A DNA stretch of 5,043 nt, from assembly GCA_944380945.1 (NCBI GenBank), contig CALWJG010000134.1, positions 1 through 5,043 of the forward strand. The letters run 5' to 3'. Position 1 is the stretch's first letter. Every line of letters begins with the position of its first letter. The DNA comes from an uncultured Agathobaculum sp. Lineage in GTDB: Bacteria; Bacillota; Clostridia; Oscillospirales; Butyricicoccaceae. A program made the translations under genes and the position numbers. Positions 1 through 3,889 of this stretch are shown here, in pieces. The notes under the pieces were generated by a model. That model made no database searches. It was not told the origin of the DNA and was given only the letters and a program-made list of their open reading frames with translations.

Positions 1-42
1 TTTTTCATCTTCATCTGTCAAAATTCGCGCCCGCACCGCCGG

Positions 43-786
43 TCAGTCGCGGTAGTGCAGCAGCGGGATCTGGTGCGGCTCCGCCTCGCCCGCGGGCAGC
101 AGCATGGCGGTGATGTCCGGCCGGGCGGTCTCGATGAAATTCACCCCGTTGCGGATCAGCGCTTCCAGCGTCTTTTCGTCGTCCGCCTGCAGGCTCATGG
201 TGAACAGGCCCGCCTGACGGCACGCCCGCACGAGCGCCGGCGTCAGGTCCGCGGGCGCCGCGCGCAGGCCGAACAGGCCGGTCGTCTGCGCCGCGCTGAC
301 CAGCGCGTCGATATTATCCGGCAGCGCGGGCAGCTCGCCCATGATGTGCAGGTCCGGATTGGCGACCGCGATGCGCGCCGCCTCGACCAGACCAAGGCCG
401 ACAAAGATCGTATCGTCCAGATAGTTCACATGGCGCAGCGTCATGCGCAGCTGCGGCAGCAGCGTCTGGTTATGTACCGTGATGGCGATCTTGGCTTGAC
501 AGGTGCGCGCCAGCTCGATGGCCTGTCCCGCCGGGATGAGCTGCGGGGCGGCCTGATGCAGCTCGGCATAGCTGTATTCCCCAATGTTCATCTGCGTGCC
601 GTCCGCGGCCACGCAGTAGCCGTCCGACGCGAGCACGGCAATGCCGTCCGCGGTCATATCGACCGACAGGCAGCAGCCCTTTGCGCCCTCATCGTTTCCG
701 GCGAGGATGGATTCCAGCCCGTCCCGCTCGGTGTCCATGCAGCCGACCGCGGACAGGACGAAGATCTCCTTGTTGGTATAATACAA
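43..786 (-). CDS. GDPD-fold protein, probably catalytically inactive
   Basis: A 247-residue protein that resembles glycerophosphodiester phosphodiesterases (TIM barrel, metal-dependent hydrolysis of glycerophosphodiesters) in layout. The end 'TMSLQADDEKTLEALIRNG' followed by 'FIETARPDI' (about residues 196-225) matches the usual C-terminal strand in which a Trp-Thr-Val-Asn-type segment leads to 'IITDRPD'. The N-terminal catalytic motifs have decayed: His-Arg-Gly is Ala13-Val14-Gly15, Glu-x-Asp is Ser41-Val-Asp43, His-Asp is Ser54-Asp55, and the acidic ligand in the following strand appears as Thr-Val-His (103-105). I infer a non-hydrolytic or altered role. The start is TTG at 784-786, preceded 7 nt upstream by AGGGG (794-798). 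The first in-frame ATG (residue 17) would remove the first barrel strand. No signal peptide or membrane segment is visible, so it is probably cytoplasmic. It lies 21 nt behind the cyclophilin gene and is probably cotranscribed. The fold is fairly sure; the function is unknown. Confidence 0.75.
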   Translation of the reverse strand: MYYTNKEIFVLSAVGCMDTERDGLESILAGNDEGAKGCCLSVDMTADGIAVLASDGYCVAADGTQMNIGEYSYAELHQAAPQLIPAGQAIELARTCQAKIAITVHNQTLLPQLRMTLRHVNYLDDTIFVGLGLVEAARIAVANPDLHIMGELPALPDNIDALVSAAQTTGLFGLRAAPADLTPALVRACRQAGLFTMSLQADDEKTLEALIRNGVNFIETARPDITAMLLPAGEAEPHQIPLLHYRD

Positions 787-807
787 TACCGATCCCCTCT
801 TTCTGTG

Positions 808-1326
808 TTACAGGGTTTCAGGCGGCTCGTACTCCACGCCCATGGTGTCGACCGTGACCGACTTCATGCGCTGCTCCTGACGGGGGCGGTCATGCCAGTC
901 GCGCGGGGTGTTGACGATCGCGTCCACCACGTCCATCCCCTCGGTCACCATGCCGAAGGAGGCGTACTGGCCGTCCAGATGCGGCGAATCCTCGGTCATG
1001 ATGAAAAACTGGCTGCCGGCCGAGTCGGGCGCCATGGTGCGCGCCATGGAGAGCACGCCGCGGGTGTGGTTGAGGTCGTTCTGGAAGCCGTTGGCGGTGA
1101 ACTCGCCGCGGATCTCATAGCCCGGGCCGCCCATGCCGGTGCCCTCGGGGTCGCCGCCCTGGATCATAAAGCCCGGGATGACCCGGTGGAAGATCGTGCC
1201 GTTATAAAAGCCCTTCTGGATCAGGGAGATGAAATTGCGCACCGTATTGGGCGCTACGTCCGGATACAGCTCCGCGCGGATGACGCCGCCCTGCTCCATT
1301 TCGATCGTTACGATCGGATTGCTCAT
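808..1326 (-). CDS. ppiB: Cyclophilin-type peptidyl-prolyl cis-trans isomerase
   Basis: A 172-residue single-domain cyclophilin that catalyses cis-trans isomerisation of Xaa-Pro bonds during protein folding. The family signature 'FHRVIPGFMIQGGDP' is at residues 46-60 and holds the catalytic Arg48 plus the Phe53, Met54 and Gln56 of the active site. The second core block is 'AGSQFFIMTEDSPHLDG' (103-119), followed by 'SFG'. The start is ATG at 1324-1326, with GGAG about 8 nt upstream on the minus strand. The frame stays open to 1587, but that extension has no cyclophilin similarity and crosses the promoter and DnaA-box region, so I rejected it. There is no signal peptide or lipobox, so it is probably cytoplasmic, as for Firmicute PpiB; the symbol is given by family resemblance. 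The promoter at 1374-1402 probably drives this gene and the GDPD-like gene downstream. Confidence 0.95.
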   Translation of the reverse strand: MSNPIVTIEMEQGGVIRAELYPDVAPNTVRNFISLIQKGFYNGTIFHRVIPGFMIQGGDPEGTGMGGPGYEIRGEFTANGFQNDLNHTRGVLSMARTMAPDSAGSQFFIMTEDSPHLDGQYASFGMVTEGMDVVDAIVNTPRDWHDRPRQEQRMKSVTVDTMGVEYEPPETL

Positions 1327-1373
1327 TGTTATCACTCCATCATTGCCGCAAGCGTATGCGGATATTCGTCTAT

Positions 1374-1402
1374 ATTGTATCAAATTTCCGGACGGACGGC
1401 AA
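1374..1402 (-). promoter_or_regulatory. Sigma-A promoter of the cyclophilin-GDPD unit
   Basis: On the minus strand, TTGCCG (1397-1402) and TACAAT (1374-1379) are separated by exactly 17 bp, with a TG one base before the -10 (extended -10). Transcription would begin near 1367, leaving a leader of about 40 nt. That leader contains a small hairpin, CCGCA/TGCGG (1346-1361), just upstream of the ribosome binding site. The hairpin could affect message stability, but nothing shows regulation. Confidence 0.75.
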
Positions 1403-1453
1403 GGGATGTTTCCATAATGAAACGAATCCCCCCAAATCACAGAAAAATCCACT

Positions 1454-1511
1454 TTGTGCACAGTTTTTTCCACACCACTTCTGGGGATAAGCCTGTGTAT
1501 AAAGTGGATAA
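1454..1511. promoter_or_regulatory. Cluster of DnaA-box-like 9-mers
   Basis: Five 9-mers within 58 bp resemble the DnaA box TTATNCACA. On the plus strand they are TTGTGCACA (1454-1462) and TTTTCCACA (1466-1474). On the minus strand they are TTATCCCCA (1482-1490), TTATACACA (1494-1502, a perfect match) and TTATCCACT (1503-1511). The others each differ at one position. Starts are 12 bp apart within the plus pair and 12 then 9 bp apart within the minus trio, and the two groups face each other. Two weaker matches follow: CCATCCACA at 1580-1588 (plus) and TTATCCCCG at 1597-1605 (minus). This is the arrangement of a DnaA-binding region: an origin, an origin-control cluster, or a DnaA-regulated promoter for tepA or the cyclophilin unit. 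No dnaA or dnaN gene is in the window, so the role is open. Confidence 0.6.
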
Positions 1512-1553
1512 CTGGTTGTATTATTGCCGCAGAGCGCCAAATGACGCGGACAC

Positions 1554-1575
1554 ATTGTTTACAAATTGTAATATT
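1554..1575. other. AT-rich patch beside the DnaA-box cluster
   Basis: Nineteen of these 22 bases are A or T, in a neighbourhood of GC-rich genes. The patch lies about 40 bp to the right of the box cluster. It could be an easily melted element if the cluster is an origin, or simply promoter sequence for tepA. TAATAT at 1569-1574 resembles a -10, but no -35 sits at a proper distance. No DnaA-trio repeat is obvious. Confidence 0.3.
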
Positions 1576-1669
1576 CACTCCATCCACAGGCGCGGCCGGG
1601 GATAATTCCGCCCGTCCTGCGGCAGACTGTCCTTATAAAAACCACCAGCCGAAAAGGGGAGATTTTCTT

Positions 1670-2374
1670 ATGCAGGAGGAAATGGACGCGATCCAGGCGC
1701 CCGCGGAAAATAATATCGCAGGGACGGGCTCGGTCACCGCGCACACCGCGCGCGGCACGGTGCACTGCATCACGATCGTCGGACAGATCGAGGGCCACAT
1801 GGAGCTGCCGGCGCAGAACAAAACCACCAAATACGAGCATCTGATCCCGCAGATCGCGGCGGCCGAGCAGGCCGAGGAGATCGACGGCATGCTGGTGCTG
1901 CTCAACACGGTGGGCGGCGATGTGGAGGCCGGGCTTGCCATTGCCGAGCTGATCGCGGGCATGACCAAGCCCACGGTCTCGCTCGTGCTGGGCGGCGGGC
2001 ATTCGATCGGCGTGCCGCTCGCCGTGGCGGCCAAAAAGAGCTTTATCGCCGCCTCCGCCGCCATGACCATCCATCCGGTGCGCATGAACGGCACGATCAT
2101 CGCCGTGCCGCAGGCGTTTGAATATCTGGCCAAGATCCAGGAGCGCATCGTGGACTTCATCACCGCCCACTCCGCGATCTCGGCCGAGCGCCTGCAGCAG
2201 CTCATGCGCGAGACCGGCCAGCTCACCGCGGACGTGGGTACCGTGATCTCGGGCAAGCAGGCGGTGACGCTCGGCCTGATCGACCAGGTCGGCACGCTGT
2301 CCGACGCGCTCGACGCGCTCTATGACATGATCGCCGCCCGGCGGAAGGGCAAAGCGGCTGCCGCGCAGGGCTGA
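1670..2374 (+). CDS. tepA: TepA, ClpP-like serine protease family protein
   Basis: A 234-residue ClpP/crotonase-fold protein that I recognise as the Bacillus TepA (YmfB) type, named for translocation enhancement and placed with the ClpP-like proteases. The diagnostic blocks are 'GQIEGHMELPAQNKTTKYEH' (38-57), 'NTVGGDVEAGLAIAE' (79-93), 'LGGGHSIGVP' (107-116) with the nucleophile Ser112, and 'TIHPVR' (133-138) with His135. Asp188 lies in the 'LTADVG' segment where the third triad residue is expected, and 'LGLIDQVG' follows. All three catalytic positions are therefore present. The ATG at 1670 is preceded 8 nt upstream by AGGGGAG (1655-1661). The frame is open back to 1454, but that part runs through the DnaA-box region and has no family similarity. 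Length is normal. No signal peptide is visible, so it is probably cytoplasmic. In Bacillus the gene sits next to spoIIIE/ftsK; that neighbour is absent here. Confidence 0.92.
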   Translation: MQEEMDAIQAPAENNIAGTGSVTAHTARGTVHCITIVGQIEGHMELPAQNKTTKYEHLIPQIAAAEQAEEIDGMLVLLNTVGGDVEAGLAIAELIAGMTKPTVSLVLGGGHSIGVPLAVAAKKSFIAASAAMTIHPVRMNGTIIAVPQAFEYLAKIQERIVDFITAHSAISAERLQQLMRETGQLTADVGTVISGKQAVTLGLIDQVGTLSDALDALYDMIAARRKGKAAAAQG

Positions 2375-2381
2375 GCGCGCC

Positions 2382-2416
2382 GCGCCCTCCCGCGCGCCAT
2401 ATGAAAGGAAGGGCGC
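2382..2416 (+). terminator. Possible weak terminator after tepA
   Basis: GCGCCCT (2382-2388) can pair with AGGGCGC (2410-2416) around a 21-nt loop, and further GC-rich pairing is possible outside it. Only a short, broken T run (2430-2433) follows, 13 nt downstream, so an intrinsic terminator is possible but poor. It lies directly after the tepA stop codon. Positions 2375-2540 hold nothing else that I can recognise. Confidence 0.3.
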
Positions 2417-2540
2417 CGCGGCACGAAAATTTTCTGACAGCCGGAAACGCCACAGCCGTCCGGCGCAGCGCAGGCGAAAATGGAGAATGAATCATGGCGC
2501 GCTGCCCATGCCCCGTTTCCATCGCGCACCGCGCGCGCCA

Positions 2541-2568
2541 AAAAGAAAATGACCGGTTCTCCGGTCAT
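2541..2568 (-). terminator. Intrinsic terminator of the structured RNA
   Basis: On the minus strand ATGACCGG (2561-2568) pairs perfectly with CCGGTCAT (2549-2556) around the loop AGAA. The run TTTTCTTTTT follows, beginning with the last base of the stem. Read on the plus strand, the same hairpin has no T run after it, so termination acts on leftward transcription. No protein gene lies to its right on the minus strand, which supports a non-coding transcript. Confidence 0.85.
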
Positions 2569-2645
2569 GTTCACAGCTTGCCGAAAAGCTGCGTTTTTCG
2601 AACAGCCTCCTCGACCAAAGCGGTCGTTTCGATCGAAGGCACAAC

Positions 2646-2674
2646 AAAGGCCCCGTCACCCGACGAGGCCTTTT
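2646..2674. terminator. Twelve-pair hairpin, possible two-way terminator
   Basis: AAAGGCC (2646-2652) pairs with GGCCTTT (2667-2673), and CGTC (2654-2657) pairs with GACG (2662-2665), around a 4-nt loop. The bases between the two stem parts, 2653 and 2666, form a C/A mismatch in plus-strand RNA but a G-U wobble in minus-strand RNA. Plus-strand RNA has TTTTACTT after it, while minus-strand RNA has the poorer TTTGTTGT. It may stop rightward readthrough from tepA, act as a first terminator for the structured RNA, or be an internal helix of that RNA. Confidence 0.55.
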
Positions 2675-2791
2675 ACTTCCAAATCTCCATATAAAACTCT
2701 TTTCCCAGCGGAAGGAGGTGCCGCTGTATTGTTTTCTGAATCCTGAGCAAATCATCGGTTCGACCGCTGCCCTGCGATTTTTCCCATCGCT

Positions 2792-3231
2792 TCGGTCGGG
2801 TGCGGCTGGTTGTGATCTGCTGCTTCTGACGGGCTATCGGGCCGCTGGCCATCCTTTCTGGCGGACTGAAGTTTTGCCGTTACCCCATTACGCGAAGAAT
2901 CTCTTTCCGCCATATGGGTCTCCTGCGGTTTGCCGATCGCTCACGGTGTTTTTACAGCACCGGTTTTTCCTACATCCTACGTTCACGGAACCCGCCCGGC
3001 TTCGGTCGGTTACCTTGCATTACATTTGGGAACTCTATATAAAGGGGTCATGCGTCACTTCGCGGCGGTTGATCATTCGATACTGTCCTGCGTCGCCCGG
3101 ATCACTTTCAGCAAGTTTTGATATGATCTCCAGCTTGTGCTCTGATCCGCGTATGCTTCACCATACTCATCAGTATGCCCATCGGCCTATCGGGTGAGCA
3201 GAATTTTTGGCGTTTGGCAGGTATCGGTCGG
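2792..3231 (-). repeat. Three copies of octamer CCGACCGA in the RNA
   Basis: The minus-strand octamer CCGACCGA occurs at 3224-3231, 3002-3009 and 2792-2799, that is, 222 and 210 bp apart. The flanking bases are not alike, so this is not a recent tandem duplication. CGGUCG in the RNA (2761-2766) could pair with six bases of any copy. It may be a recurrent structural or binding motif, or chance. Confidence 0.4.
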
Positions 3232-3487
3232 ATAAGTTTCATTCGCCGACGCATTTTGTGCTTCAGGGTTCTTGCATGTGCTGCGAACCTTGCTTTCCTG
3301 CTGCCTCGATCCGCTTGCATCTTCAGTAATGTTTCACGGATGGTTGTCAATACGAGGATAGCTTCCTCAAAGGTGCCGTTCCTTACTTATCAGAAGCCGA
3401 TCGCGCTTTTCAGGCGGTTCGTTTTTTCGATGTGGAACTCGCTCATTTTTATAGCTATCACCTTGATCGTTTCGGTTACAGCGCCGC

Positions 3488-3554
3488 GGCGAGTCCCGCG
3501 AACTGGTAGGATGCCTGATCTGATACCATTGGACTCACCCCTTTCTCGGTATCA
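3488..3554 (-). ncRNA. H-type pseudoknot inside the structured RNA
   Basis: In RNA order, TGATACC (3548-3554) pairs with GGTATCA (3521-3527), 7 perfect pairs. The loop strand GGTGAGTCC (3531-3539) pairs with downstream GGACTCGCC (3488-3496), 9 pairs with one G-U. The connecting loops are 8, 3 and 24 nt, which is sterically reasonable for a classical pseudoknot. An alternative local hairpin, CGCGG/CCGCG, competes with the second stem. Confidence 0.6.
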
Positions 3555-3658
3555 TTTGGCAGGTCTGCCATCCCTTCAGAATCGGCGAGGGTTGCGCCCT
3601 TGTGCAAAGCCCCTGCTTTGCGTCCCTCGGTGTTTGCCCTTTCCTTTTCTGTGAAAAC

Positions 3659-3687
3659 ATGATATCATCAAAATTGCACAACGTCAA
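3659..3687 (-). promoter_or_regulatory. Sigma-A promoter of the structured RNA
   Basis: On the minus strand TTGACG (3682-3687) and TATCAT (3659-3664) are separated by exactly 17 bp. Upstream, the template holds A-rich tracts (about 3690-3710) that could act as an UP element, as at strongly expressed stable-RNA genes. Transcription would start near 3652. No ribosome binding site with a long open frame follows. Confidence 0.78.
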
Positions 3688-3756
3688 GTGTTATTTTGCG
3701 TTTTTTCATGGTTGATTTACACAAAAGATTTGCCCATCTTTCAGCAGTTTCCCCTC

Positions 3757-3785
3757 TTTTCAAGGCGCACGGAATTTGTTATAAT
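3757..3785 (+). promoter_or_regulatory. Extended -10 promoter of the alcohol dehydrogenase
   Basis: A perfect TATAAT (3780-3785) has TG one base upstream (3777-3778). The -35 candidate TTTTCA (3757-3762) lies 17 bp away and matches four of six consensus bases. Transcription would begin near 3791, giving a leader of about 100 nt. GTTATAAT (3778-3785) over the -10 and GTTATAAC (3801-3808) downstream form a repeat with an inverted core, a possible operator. Confidence 0.75.
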
Positions 3786-3845
3786 GTTATTGTTGGGTGT
3801 GTTATAACCCCAGACGGGAATAGGAATAAAAATAGGTTAATCCGG

Positions 3846-3871
3846 GGGGCCTGCTGCAGGGCCCCTTTTTT
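3846..3871 (+). terminator. Terminator-like hairpin in the ADH leader
   Basis: GGGGCC (3846-3851) pairs with GGCCCC (3860-3865). Another register gives GGGGCCTG/CAGG-CCCC with one bulged G. Six T residues follow at once (3866-3871), as in an intrinsic terminator. It lies between the promoter near 3780 and the ribosome binding site at 3876-3884, so it could attenuate the downstream gene. TAACC (3805-3809) and GGTTA (3835-3839) can pair just upstream, and CCCC at 3808-3811 could compete for the G run. These are possible parts of a switch, but no known riboswitch is recognisable. Confidence 0.65.
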
Positions 3872-3889
3872 GAAGAAGGAGGAGCATTT

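Larger units (their letters stand above)
2541..3652 (-). ncRNA. Large structured non-coding RNA, class unassigned
   Basis: A minus-strand unit of about 1.1 kb bounded by a sigma-A promoter (3659-3687) and a perfect intrinsic terminator (2541-2568). No reading frame inside is convincing: the longest minus frame is about 80 codons (3108-3350), frames are repeatedly broken, and third positions lack the GC bias of the neighbouring genes. Instead there are many exact helices, given in RNA order. GCAAAGC/GCTTTGC (3615-3621 with 3604-3610) is nested in CGAGGG/CCCTCG (3624-3629 with 3586-3591). An H-type pseudoknot spans 3488-3554. GGTTC/GAACC pairs 3285-3289 with 3267-3271. CATACT/AGTATG lies at 3162-3177. 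CGGATCA/TGATCCG pairs 3143-3149 with 3098-3104. CGGTG/CACCG lies at 2944-2962, CAGCGG/CCGCTG at 2706-2726, and a 12-bp stem at 2646-2673. Size and ornateness recall OLE, GOLLD and ROOL RNAs, but I cannot match any of them, and neither an oapA-like gene (the OLE partner) nor a phage context is present. The end could instead be near 2640 if the first hairpin terminates. Function unknown. Confidence 0.72.

Noticed and set aside
1..42. Start of another minus-strand gene
   Set aside because: ATG codons lie at 12-14 and 6-8 on the minus strand just after the GDPD-like stop, but no clear ribosome binding site is seen and too little sequence is left to judge.
1327..1587. N-terminal extension of the cyclophilin frame
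   Set aside because: No family similarity. The start at 1326 has a proper ribosome binding site, and the extension covers the promoter and DnaA boxes.
55..1605. 516-codon open frame on the plus strand
   Set aside because: It is antisense to the cyclophilin and GDPD-like genes, and is Arg-, His- and Ala-rich as expected for a shadow of GC-rich genes. It has no recognisable domain and crosses the DnaA-box region.
2718..3197. 159-codon plus-strand frame
   Set aside because: It starts at a GTG too close to the AAGGAGG, has no recognisable protein family, has a composition typical of an antisense frame, and lies over the structured RNA.
3108..3350. 80-codon minus-strand frame (MTTIRETLLKM...)
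   Set aside because: It begins plausibly but soon becomes Arg/Lys-rich without a family pattern. There is no good ribosome binding site, and exact RNA stems cross it. Other minus frames look equally protein-like for short stretches, so none is convincing.
2541..3652. tmRNA, RNase P RNA, group I or group II intron
   Set aside because: No tRNA-like end or tag frame, no RNase P core motif, no group I core segments, and no group II domain V hairpin could be found.
3175..3654. 159-codon plus-strand frame
   Set aside because: No ribosome binding site, no recognisable family, and antisense to the helices and pseudoknot of the RNA.
2673..3654. Decayed mobile-element or phage gene
   Set aside because: Short protein-like pieces in changing minus frames first suggested frameshifted remnants. 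However, the promoter, the terminator and the dense exact stems fit a structured RNA better. No transposase, integrase or relaxase motif was found.
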